A DNA stretch of 64,000 nucleotides from Desulfurellaceae bacterium bin18 (GTDB taxonomy: Bacteria; Desulfobacterota; Binatia; Bin18), in NCBI GenBank assembly GCA_002238415.1, contig MPMI01000004.1:1-64000 (forward strand), given 5' to 3'. Under the pieces are notes generated by a model. That model saw nothing but the letters and a program-made list of their open reading frames with translations, had not been told where the DNA came from and made no database searches. Position numbers and translations under genes: made by a program. Of the stretch, positions 42,123-50,431 are shown one piece after another. Position 1 is the first letter of the stretch. The number at the start of each line of letters is the position of its first letter.

Positions 42123-42198
42123 AAACTAGGACAAACTGCAATTCAAACTAGGACACCCCGCCCAAATTAGGACAACTCTGCCAAATTAGGACAGGACC
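42123..42198. repeat. Right end of the element: four AGGACA motifs and terminal repeat
   Basis: AAACTAGGACA, AAACTAGGACA, AAATTAGGACA and AAATTAGGACA follow each other at 22, 19 and 19 base steps; the last runs into the terminal GGACC. Regular spacing near two helical turns is typical of multimeric transposase binding sites. Confidence 0.7.
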
Positions 42199-42363
42199 AT
42201 CCCCTCCTTTACCCCCTCCTTTTTAATAGGTAATGCAAAAGGGCGGGTTGTCGGGGTTGGCACGCCAACGGGACCCACCCCGCCGCTACGCGGCACCCCT
42301 CCAGGGAGGGGATAAAAAATTTCCTCCCGGCACATCTGGAGGGGAAGATAAGGAAGGGCAGCG

Positions 42364-44991
42364 ATGAAGAAAGCGGGAATGCGAATATATGGCTTGACGG
42401 TCGCTCTGGTCTTCAGCGTGGGAGCTGCGCCGACCGGGGCGCAGGGTGTGGGCCAACCAGAGCCGGTCGCAACAGCAGCGCAAGAGGCAGAGCCGCCAGA
42501 AGAAGTCGTAGAACTCGGAGAACTCCAGGTGGTTGGCTCCCGCGTGGCGGGTCGCTCGGCTCAGGATTCACTGGTGCCGGTGGATATTATTCAGGGCGAG
42601 GACTTGCAGACCTACGGCATCCGGGACATGGACTCGCTGCTGTCTGCCAGCGTGCCCTCCTATAACGTCAACCAGCAGCCCATCAGTGACGCCGCCACGC
42701 TCGTTCGCCCAGCCAACCTGCGCGGGTTACCATCCGACTCCACTCTGGTGCTGGTCAACGGCAAACGTCGCCACCGGGCGTCCGTCATTACCTTCCTGGG
42801 GGGCGGTGTTTCGGACGGCTCTCAGGCTCCCGACGTTTCCGTTATTCCCGCCATTGCGTTGGATCGGGTGGAAGTGCTGCGCGACGGCGCCGCGGCCCAG
42901 TACGGCTCGGACGCTATTGCCGGCATCCTGAACTTCAGGCTGCGTGAAGATCGCGAGGGTTTGACGGTTCAGACCAGCTACGGTCAGAACTACCACGGCG
43001 ACGGCGACAAGGTGAACGTGGCCGCCAACCTGGGCCTGCCGTTGACCGAGCGTGGCTTTGCCAATTTCAGCTTTGAGTTCACCAACGCGGACGAAACCAG
43101 CCGTAGCGTACAGCGTAATGATGCGCGGGGCTTAATTGAGGCGGGTAACGAACATGTGCGTCAGCCGGCAGCACAGATCTGGGGGGCGCCGGAGGTTCAG
43201 TACGACTACAAGTTTTTCGGCAACTTGGGCTTGGACCTGGAGGAGATCAACAGCCGTGTGTATGCCTTTGGCAACTATGCGGAACGCCGGGTTGAGGGCG
43301 GCTTCTTCTTTCGCAATCCCAACACCCGTGGCGGTGTATTCAGAGGCGATCCGCTTGAAGACGGTACGCCGACGATCCGGGTCGCCGACCTGTCAGGTAC
43401 AGGCCGCGGCTGTCCTGCCGTACCGGCAAACCCCGCGGCCGACTATACAAACATGAGCCTGCCCGACCACTGTTTTATCTTCAACCAGCGTTTTCCGGGT
43501 GGATTTACGCCCCGCTTCGGCGGGGTCGTCGAGGACTGGAGCATCACCTTTGGCCTGCGCGGGGAACTGTTCGGCTTCGGTCTGGCGCTGCTCGACGGCT
43601 GGCACTACGACGCCAGCGCCAGCTTCGGCCAGAATAGCGTGAACTTCTTCATGCACAACACCATTAACCCCCAACTCGCGGCCATGCGCACAAACATCCC
43701 GACCTCGTACAAACCCGGCGGCTACCGAGAGTTTGACAAGACATTCAACTTCGATATTTCCCGACCCTTCGATGTGGGGCTGTTCTACTCGGCGTTGAAC
43801 TTTGCTTTCGGGCTGGAATACCGCGAGGAGGAGTTTGAGATCGAAGCTGGGGGCAAGAACTCCTGGTCTATAGACGACAGCCCTCACGGCCTCGCCCGAC
43901 AGGGTTTCGGCGTCGCCTCCAACGGTTTTCCCGGTTTCAGGCCGGACATCGCCGGCTCGTTCAACCGGAACAGTTATGCCGGCTATCTCGATCTGGAAGC
44001 CGAAGTCATCAGGAACCTGACCATCGGCCTCGCTGGCCGGTATGAGGATCACGAAAAAGTCGGCGACACGTTGAACGGGAAGGCATCCGCCCGCTGGCAG
44101 TTGGTGGAAGCGATTGCCGTGCGCGGCTCGGTCAGCTCGGGGTTTCGCGCCCCGACCGTAGGACAGGCCAACGTCCGCAACGTCACGACCGCGTTTGACG
44201 GCGGCGAGTTGGCGGACCGGGCCACCCTGCCACCGGACCATCCCATATCCGTCCTGAAGGGCGGTAAGGGGCTGAAGCCGGAAAAATCAGTCAATTATTC
44301 TGTGGGGACGGTCTTCAACCTGGGTGACCTCAGCGTCACCGTCGACTATTACCGCATTAAGGTACAGGACCGCATCGGGCAGGGCAGTCCGCTGCGATTG
44401 ACCGCAGAAGATATTGCCACCCTGCAACACCAGGGTATTGCGGACGCCAGCAGTTATTCGTTTGTGACCTTCTTCACCAACGATTTCGATACCACCACCC
44501 AGGGGGTGGACGTGGTAGCGACCTATCCGCTGGAGACGGGTGTCGGTCACACCGTGTTCACCCTGGTGGGCAACTGGAACGATACTGAGATCGACAGCTT
44601 CAACCCCGCCATCATCAACATCAATAAACAGCGCATGATTGAGGGCAGCCTGCCGGAGTTCCGCTTCTCACTCATGGCCGACCACACCTGGGGTCCGTGG
44701 CGGTTCCTGACAAGGCTGCACTACTACGATGGCTTTTTCGAGGATCATGTAGGGAGCAACCTGCCCATCACTTCCGGCGACCGTTTCCTGGTGGATGCGG
44801 AGCTGTCCTACACCTTCCTGAACCTGCCGTTCATGCAGGCGGCGACCGTCGCCTTTGGCGCAGAAAATCTATTCGACCAGTATCCACGCAGAAATCCTTA
44901 CGCCCAACTCGTCGGCGCGAAGTACCCGGAATCCTCACCGTACGGATTCAACGGCGGCTTCTACTACCTGCGCGCCAGCCTGGAGTTCTAA
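42364..44991 (+). CDS. TonB-dependent outer-membrane receptor 2
   Basis: 875 residues, same architecture as receptor 1: signal peptide (GLTVALVFSVGAAPTGAQG), TonB-box-like ELGELQVVGSR, plug with LVPVDIIQGEDLQTYGIRDM and DRVEVLRDGAAAQYGSDA, barrel ending FYYLRASLEF. First of four receptors in a row on the same strand without an obvious terminator between them, so probably one operon. Large blocks are near-identical to receptor 4 (NFFMHNTINPQLAAMRTNIP, KPGGYREFDKTFN). The AAGGAAGGGCAGCG leader gives a good RBS. The ligand is unknown. Confidence 0.93.
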   Translation: MKKAGMRIYGLTVALVFSVGAAPTGAQGVGQPEPVATAAQEAEPPEEVVELGELQVVGSRVAGRSAQDSLVPVDIIQGEDLQTYGIRDMDSLLSASVPSYNVNQQPISDAATLVRPANLRGLPSDSTLVLVNGKRRHRASVITFLGGGVSDGSQAPDVSVIPAIALDRVEVLRDGAAAQYGSDAIAGILNFRLREDREGLTVQTSYGQNYHGDGDKVNVAANLGLPLTERGFANFSFEFTNADETSRSVQRNDARGLIEAGNEHVRQPAAQIWGAPEVQYDYKFFGNLGLDLEEINSRVYAFGNYAERRVEGGFFFRNPNTRGGVFRGDPLEDGTPTIRVADLSGTGRGCPAVPANPAADYTNMSLPDHCFIFNQRFPGGFTPRFGGVVEDWSITFGLRGELFGFGLALLDGWHYDASASFGQNSVNFFMHNTINPQLAAMRTNIPTSYKPGGYREFDKTFNFDISRPFDVGLFYSALNFAFGLEYREEEFEIEAGGKNSWSIDDSPHGLARQGFGVASNGFPGFRPDIAGSFNRNSYAGYLDLEAEVIRNLTIGLAGRYEDHEKVGDTLNGKASARWQLVEAIAVRGSVSSGFRAPTVGQANVRNVTTAFDGGELADRATLPPDHPISVLKGGKGLKPEKSVNYSVGTVFNLGDLSVTVDYYRIKVQDRIGQGSPLRLTAEDIATLQHQGIADASSYSFVTFFTNDFDTTTQGVDVVATYPLETGVGHTVFTLVGNWNDTEIDSFNPAIININKQRMIEGSLPEFRFSLMADHTWGPWRFLTRLHYYDGFFEDHVGSNLPITSGDRFLVDAELSYTFLNLPFMQAATVAFGAENLFDQYPRRNPYAQLVGAKYPESSPYGFNGGFYYLRASLEF

Positions 44992-45108
44992 ACTAGGTCT
45001 GACAAACACACCGATACCAAGAGGCCGGATTCCCATCCGTCCCCTCGGTCTAGAATAGTGTCGCCGCAAGTGTTCGTCACCACAGAGGCCGGAGGAAAGA
45101 AATCAGTA

Positions 45109-47670
45109 ATGAGGACATACGGCCTGCTGATCGCCCTGTTCCTCAGCCTGGGAGCCGCGCCGGTCGGAGCCCAAGACGCGGAGGCCCCACAGGCGGCACA
45201 GCAAGAACAAGAAGGGGTCGTAGAGCTGGAAGGCGTCAAGGTGCTGGGCTCCCGTAATGAAGCACGTTCAGCCCGAGACTCGCTGGTGCCGGTGGATGTT
45301 ATTCAGGGCGAAGATTTGCAGACCTACGGCATCCGGGACATGGACTCACTGCTGTCCGCCAGCGTGCCCTCCTATAACGTCAACCAGCGTGCCGGCGATG
45401 CCGCCGCACTGGTCCGTCCTGCCAATATGCGCGGCCTGCCGCCCGACTCTACCCTGGTGCTGGTCAACGGCAAGCGCCGGCATCGCGCCGCAGTGATTAC
45501 TTTTCTGGGGAACGGTATTTCGGACGGCGCGCAGGGGGCGGATATTTCGGTCATCCCGGCCATTGCGCTCAAGCGGCTGGAAGTATTGCGCGACGGTGCT
45601 TCGTCTCAGTACGGCTCCGACGCCATTGCCGGAGCGTTGAATTTCGTGCTGCGCGACGACTCCGAGGGAGCCACGCTGGAAACGCGCTGGGGCCAGAACT
45701 ACCACGGCGACGGCGACAAGGTGAGTGTGGCCGGCAACCTCGGCCTGCCGTTGACCGAGCAGGGCTTTGCCAACCTCAGTTTCGAGTTCATGAATGGAGA
45801 CGAGACCAGCCGCAGCGTGCAGCGCAACGACGCACGGGGGCTGATTGCCGCCGGCAATGACCACGTTCGTCAGCCGGCGCAATTTTTCGGCACACCTGCC
45901 GTGCAGTATAATTACAAATTCTTTGGCAACCTGGGCCTGGACCTGACCGACAGGCATAGCCTGTATGCGTTTGGCAACTATGCCGAACGCAAGGCCGAAG
46001 GCCACTTCTTTTTCCGCAACCCCAACACCCGAAGCGGGGTGTTCCGGGGCGACCCTCTTGAAGACGGCACGCCGACGGTCCGGGTAGCCGACCTGTCCGA
46101 CGATCTCAAAGGCTGTCCGGTGGTACCAGCCAACCCGGCCGCAGACTACACCAATGTGAATCTGCCGGCCCACTGCTTTATTTTCAACGAGCGCTTTCCG
46201 GGTGGTTTTGCGCCGCGGTTCGGTGGCTCTATGCAGGACTGGAGCGTCGCCTTCGGCCTGCGCGGGGAACTGTCCGACATGCTGGACGGCTGGCACTACG
46301 ATATGAGCGCCAGCTTCGGTCGGAACAGCATTGATTTCTTCATGCACAACACCATTAACCCCCAACTCGCTCACCTACAGACCGCCATTCCGACCTCGTA
46401 TAAACCCGGCAGCTATAGCGAATTCGACAAGGTGTTCAATTTTGACATCTCCAGGCCGTTCGACTTGGGCCTCTTCTATTCCGCGCTGAACCTGGCCTTT
46501 GGGCTGGAGTATCGAGAGGAAGAATTTTCAGCGAACGCCGGTGAGCCGAACTCCTGGAAAATCGAAGAAAGCCTGGCCCGTCAGGGTTTTGGCATTGGCT
46601 CCAACGGCTTTCCCGGCCTCAGCCCCACACATGCCGGTACGTTCAGTCGCGGCAGTTATGCCGGCTATCTCGATCTGGAAGCCGAAGTCATCAGAAACCT
46701 GACCATCGGCCTCGCCGGACGGTATGAGGCGTATGAGGGGATAGCGGATACCCTGGACGGCAAGGTATCGGCCCGCTGGCAATTCCTGGCCGATATGGCC
46801 GTGCGCGGCTCGGTCGGTTCCGGCTTTCGCGCCCCGACCGTGGGCCAGGCAAACGTTCGCAATGTGACAACGTCGCTCATCGACGGAAGACTGGCGGACG
46901 AAGCGACCCTCTCCCCCACCGACCCGATTGCACGACAGAAGGGCGGCAAGGAACTGGAGCCGGAAAAATCGGTCAACTATTCCGTGGGCACGGTCTTCAG
47001 CCTGGGCAAGCTGGACATTACCCTCGACTATTATCGCATCAAGATGCAGGGTCGCATCGGGCTGACGAAGACGCTGACACTGACCGAGCCGGATATAGCG
47101 GCACTCCTGGCCCGAGGCGTCGTGGACGCGAGCAGTTTTACCGGAGTGCGCTATTTTACCAACGACTTCGATACTACCACGCAAGGTGTCGATCTCGTGG
47201 CGACCTACCCGCTGGAGACGTTCGCCGGCAGCACACAGTTCACCTTTGTGGGCAACTGGAACAAGACCAAGGTTGACAGCCGCAACCCGACTATTATCGA
47301 CGCTGGGCGCGTGCGGCAGCTTGAAGACAATCTGCCGGAGTTTCGTTTCTCCCTCACGAGTGACCACACCTACGGACCGTGGCGGCTTTTGACCCGGCTG
47401 CATTTCTACGACGGTTTTTATACGGCCTATCTGCGGGACTTGCCCATACAGGCGGGCGAACGCTGGCTCGTGGACGCGGAACTCTCGTACATGTTTATGA
47501 ACCTGCCGTTCATGGGGGTGCTGACCCTCGCGTTCGGCGCCGAGAACCTATTCGATCAGTACCCGGCCAGAAATCCGTACGCACGCCTCGCCGGCGCCAA
47601 ATACCCGGCATCGTCGCCCTACGGCTTCAACGGCGGCTTCTATTATCTGCGGGCCGGCTTCGAGTTTTAA
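45109..47670 (+). CDS. TonB-dependent outer-membrane receptor 3
   Basis: 853 residues: signal peptide (GLLIALFLSLGAAPVGAQD), VELEGVKVLGSRNEARSARD, plug, and barrel ending FYYLRAGFEF. It is the most divergent plug entry of the five (NEARSARDS in place of VAGRSAQDS; NQRAGDAAALVRPANMRG, missing a few residues). GGAGGAAAG precedes the ATG at 45109; an upstream ATG-less extension is ignored. Shares AGRYEAYEGIADTLDGKVSA exactly with receptor 4, pointing to gene conversion. Confidence 0.92.
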   Translation: MRTYGLLIALFLSLGAAPVGAQDAEAPQAAQQEQEGVVELEGVKVLGSRNEARSARDSLVPVDVIQGEDLQTYGIRDMDSLLSASVPSYNVNQRAGDAAALVRPANMRGLPPDSTLVLVNGKRRHRAAVITFLGNGISDGAQGADISVIPAIALKRLEVLRDGASSQYGSDAIAGALNFVLRDDSEGATLETRWGQNYHGDGDKVSVAGNLGLPLTEQGFANLSFEFMNGDETSRSVQRNDARGLIAAGNDHVRQPAQFFGTPAVQYNYKFFGNLGLDLTDRHSLYAFGNYAERKAEGHFFFRNPNTRSGVFRGDPLEDGTPTVRVADLSDDLKGCPVVPANPAADYTNVNLPAHCFIFNERFPGGFAPRFGGSMQDWSVAFGLRGELSDMLDGWHYDMSASFGRNSIDFFMHNTINPQLAHLQTAIPTSYKPGSYSEFDKVFNFDISRPFDLGLFYSALNLAFGLEYREEEFSANAGEPNSWKIEESLARQGFGIGSNGFPGLSPTHAGTFSRGSYAGYLDLEAEVIRNLTIGLAGRYEAYEGIADTLDGKVSARWQFLADMAVRGSVGSGFRAPTVGQANVRNVTTSLIDGRLADEATLSPTDPIARQKGGKELEPEKSVNYSVGTVFSLGKLDITLDYYRIKMQGRIGLTKTLTLTEPDIAALLARGVVDASSFTGVRYFTNDFDTTTQGVDLVATYPLETFAGSTQFTFVGNWNKTKVDSRNPTIIDAGRVRQLEDNLPEFRFSLTSDHTYGPWRLLTRLHFYDGFYTAYLRDLPIQAGERWLVDAELSYMFMNLPFMGVLTLAFGAENLFDQYPARNPYARLAGAKYPASSPYGFNGGFYYLRAGFEF

Positions 47671-47759
47671 GGGTGGAGACGGGTGCTTTTTCTGGAAAAA
47701 AAGACAGCAATTTGTTAGGCCGGAGGGGCTGATTCAAACACACCGAGAGGAGGCTGGAG

Positions 47760-50357
47760 ATGCCGGGGATGAAGATCAAGCGGTGGAGATGCGGTATATT
47801 GGCAGGGCTCCTGGTCCTTATGAGCGCACTGACGGTCCCCGCTCAAGAGGCCAGCCAGCCAGAGCCAGCCACCGAACCGCAGGAGTCGGTCGTGGGGCTC
47901 GACGAGATCCAGGTGATCGGCTCCCGCGTGGCGGGCCGCTCGGCCCAGGACTCCGTGGTGCCGGTGGACATTATTCAGGGCGAAGACCTACAAACCTACG
48001 GCATCCGGGACATGGACTCGCTGCTGTCTGCCAGCGTGCCCTCCTACAACGTCAATCAGCAGCCCATCAGTGACGCCGCTACCCTGATTCGCCCGGCCAA
48101 TCTGCGCGGGTTGCCGCCGGACTCCACCCTGGTACTGGTCAACGGCAAGCGCCGCCACCGGGCGTCGGTCATCCCCGAATTCGGAGGCATTTCGAACGGA
48201 TCGCATGGGGCCGATATTTCCGCGATCCCCGCCATTGCGTTGGACCGGGTGGAAGTGCTCCGCGACGGAGCCGCGGCCCAGTACGGCTCGGACGCCATTG
48301 CCGGGATTCTGAACTTCAAGCTACGCGAGGACCGGCAGGGCCTGACGGTCCAGACGAGCTACGGCCAGAACTACCACGGCGACGGCGACAAGGTGAATGT
48401 GGCCGCCAACCTGGGCCTGCCGCTAACGGACAACGGCTTTGCCAATTTCAGCTTCGAGTTCACCAACGCGGACGAGACCAGCCGGAGTGCACAGCGCGCC
48501 GACGCGCGGGGCTTGATCGAAGCCGGCAACGAACACGTCCGGCGTCCGGCGACGCAGATATGGGGAGCGCCGGAGGTCCGGTACGACTACAAGTTTTTCG
48601 GCAATCTAGGCTTGGACCTGGAGGAGATCAATAGTCGTGTATACGCCTTCGGTAACTATGCGGAGCGCAAGGTGGAGGGCGGCTTCTTCTTTCGGAATCC
48701 CAACACCCGCGGCGGGATCTTCGATGGTGGCGAGAATCTCCTGGTTGCCGACCTGTCGGACGACCGTCAGGGCTGCCCGCCAATTGCGAAGAACCCTGCG
48801 GCCGACTACACGGCGGCATTGGCAGGATTACCCAACCACTGCTTCGCTTTTAACGAGCGCTTTCCGGGTGGATTCACGCCGCGTTACGGTGGAGTTGTTG
48901 AGGACTGGAGCATCACCTTTGGCCTGCGTGGCGAGGTCGAGAGCACATCGGCGCTGCTCAGTGGCTGGTTCTATGACGCCAGCGCCAGTTTTGGCCACAA
49001 CAGCGTCAACTTCTTCATGCACAACACCATTAACCCCCAGCTCGCGGCCATGCGCACGAACATTCCGACCTCGTACAAACCCGGCGGCTATCGAGAATTT
49101 GACAAGACCTTCAACCTGGATATTTCCCGGCCGTTCGATGTGGGGCTGTTCTACTCGGCATTGAACATTGCCTTTGGGTTGGAATACCGTGAGGAGGAAT
49201 TTGAGATCAAATCCGGCGGCAAGGACTCCTGGTATGTTGACAACAGTCCGGGAGGCCTGGCGGCTCAGGGGTTCGGGATCGGCTCCAATGGCTTTCAAGG
49301 CTTCGGGCCGGAGATAGCCGGTACGTTCAACCGGGGCAGCTATGCCGGCTATCTGGACCTGGAAGCCGAGGTGATCAAAAATCTGACCGTCGGCCTGGCC
49401 GGGCGGTATGAAGCGTATGAGGGCATAGCGGATACCCTGGACGGCAAGGTCTCCGCCCGCTGGCAGTTCTTGGAGGCGATTGCCCTGCGCGGCTCGGTCA
49501 GCTCGGGCTTTCGCGCCCCGACCGTGGGACAGACCAACTACCGCAAGACCTCGACCTCCCTGGAGGGCAATCGGCTGGTGGACAATGCAATCCTGCCGCC
49601 GGACCATCCGGCCGCGGTCCGCAAAGGCGGCAAGCAACTGGAGCCGGAAAAGTCGGTCAACTATTCCGTGGGTACGGTCTTCAGCCTGGGCGACCTCGAC
49701 GTGACCGTCGACTACTACCGCATCAAGGTGCAGGGCCGCCTCGCCCTGACGAGCAATCTCAAACTGACGCCGGAGGATATCGACGCGCTCCTGGACCAGG
49801 GTGTTACCGATGCGCGCAGTTTCTCGGGGGTGAACTTCTTCACCAATGATTTCGACACCACTACCCAAGGCGTAGACGTCGTGGCCACCTATCCGCTCCA
49901 CACGTTCGCCGGGCATACCCTGCTGACCTTTGTGGGAAACTGGACCGACACGCAGGTGGATAGCTTCAATCCGAACATCATCAATTCGAGGCGGCGGCGG
50001 CAGTATGAAGACGCCCTGCCGGAGTTCCGCTTCTCCCTTACGGCCGACCACACCTGGGGGCCGTGGCGATTCCTGACCCGTGTGCATTACTATGACCCGT
50101 TTTTTGAGGATATCGTAGAGGCGGGTTTGACCTCCATAAACGGGGAACGCTGGCTCACCGACATGGAACTCTCCTACACCTTCAGGGACCTGCCGTTCAT
50201 GCAGATGGCGACCTTTGCCTTCGGCGCGGAAAACGTGTTCGACCAGTATCCACGCAGGAGTCGCTGGGCGCCTGTGCTCGGCAATAAATATCCGCCCAAC
50301 TCACCCTACGGATTCAACGGCGGCTTCTACTATCTCCGAGCCAGCTTTGAGTTTTAG
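47760..50357 (+). CDS. TonB-dependent outer-membrane receptor 4
   Basis: 865 residues with signal peptide (GILAGLLVLMSALTVPAQE), GLDEIQVIGSRVAGRSAQDS, plug, and barrel ending FYYLRASFEF. It lacks the RGDPLEDGTPT loop of the others (IFDGGENLLVADLSDDRQ instead), so one extracellular loop differs. AGGAGG sits six bases before the start. Confidence 0.92.
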   Translation: MPGMKIKRWRCGILAGLLVLMSALTVPAQEASQPEPATEPQESVVGLDEIQVIGSRVAGRSAQDSVVPVDIIQGEDLQTYGIRDMDSLLSASVPSYNVNQQPISDAATLIRPANLRGLPPDSTLVLVNGKRRHRASVIPEFGGISNGSHGADISAIPAIALDRVEVLRDGAAAQYGSDAIAGILNFKLREDRQGLTVQTSYGQNYHGDGDKVNVAANLGLPLTDNGFANFSFEFTNADETSRSAQRADARGLIEAGNEHVRRPATQIWGAPEVRYDYKFFGNLGLDLEEINSRVYAFGNYAERKVEGGFFFRNPNTRGGIFDGGENLLVADLSDDRQGCPPIAKNPAADYTAALAGLPNHCFAFNERFPGGFTPRYGGVVEDWSITFGLRGEVESTSALLSGWFYDASASFGHNSVNFFMHNTINPQLAAMRTNIPTSYKPGGYREFDKTFNLDISRPFDVGLFYSALNIAFGLEYREEEFEIKSGGKDSWYVDNSPGGLAAQGFGIGSNGFQGFGPEIAGTFNRGSYAGYLDLEAEVIKNLTVGLAGRYEAYEGIADTLDGKVSARWQFLEAIALRGSVSSGFRAPTVGQTNYRKTSTSLEGNRLVDNAILPPDHPAAVRKGGKQLEPEKSVNYSVGTVFSLGDLDVTVDYYRIKVQGRLALTSNLKLTPEDIDALLDQGVTDARSFSGVNFFTNDFDTTTQGVDVVATYPLHTFAGHTLLTFVGNWTDTQVDSFNPNIINSRRRRQYEDALPEFRFSLTADHTWGPWRFLTRVHYYDPFFEDIVEAGLTSINGERWLTDMELSYTFRDLPFMQMATFAFGAENVFDQYPRRSRWAPVLGNKYPPNSPYGFNGGFYYLRASFEF

Positions 50358-50431
50358 CGGGGAAGCCTGGAAAACAAGACACCGCGCGGCGGAGAGCAAC
50401 CGATACCGGTGAACAGTGATGGAGGAGAAGG

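Larger units (their letters stand above)
31803..42198. mobile_element. 10.4 kb insertion element with terminal inverted repeats and 8-bp target duplication
   Basis: The outermost bases are GGTCCTGTCCTAATT on the left and its exact reverse complement AATTAGGACAGGACC on the right. The element is flanked on both sides by ATCCCCTC (31795-31802 and 42199-42206), a target-site duplication. Removing it would put receptor 1 about 240 bp from receptor 2, restoring the tandem array. Multiple extra copies of the AGGACA motif lie inside both ends. The cargo is about twenty mostly small genes, visibly richer in A+T than the surroundings; none is a recognisable transposase, integrase or replication gene. 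It is therefore non-autonomous, decayed, or moved by a protein family not recognised here. Confidence 0.8.

Noticed and set aside
31803-42198. Prophage or integrative conjugative element
   Set aside because: No integrase, terminase, capsid, relaxase or replication protein, and no tRNA-derived attachment site; the ends and 8-bp duplication fit a transposon-like insertion.
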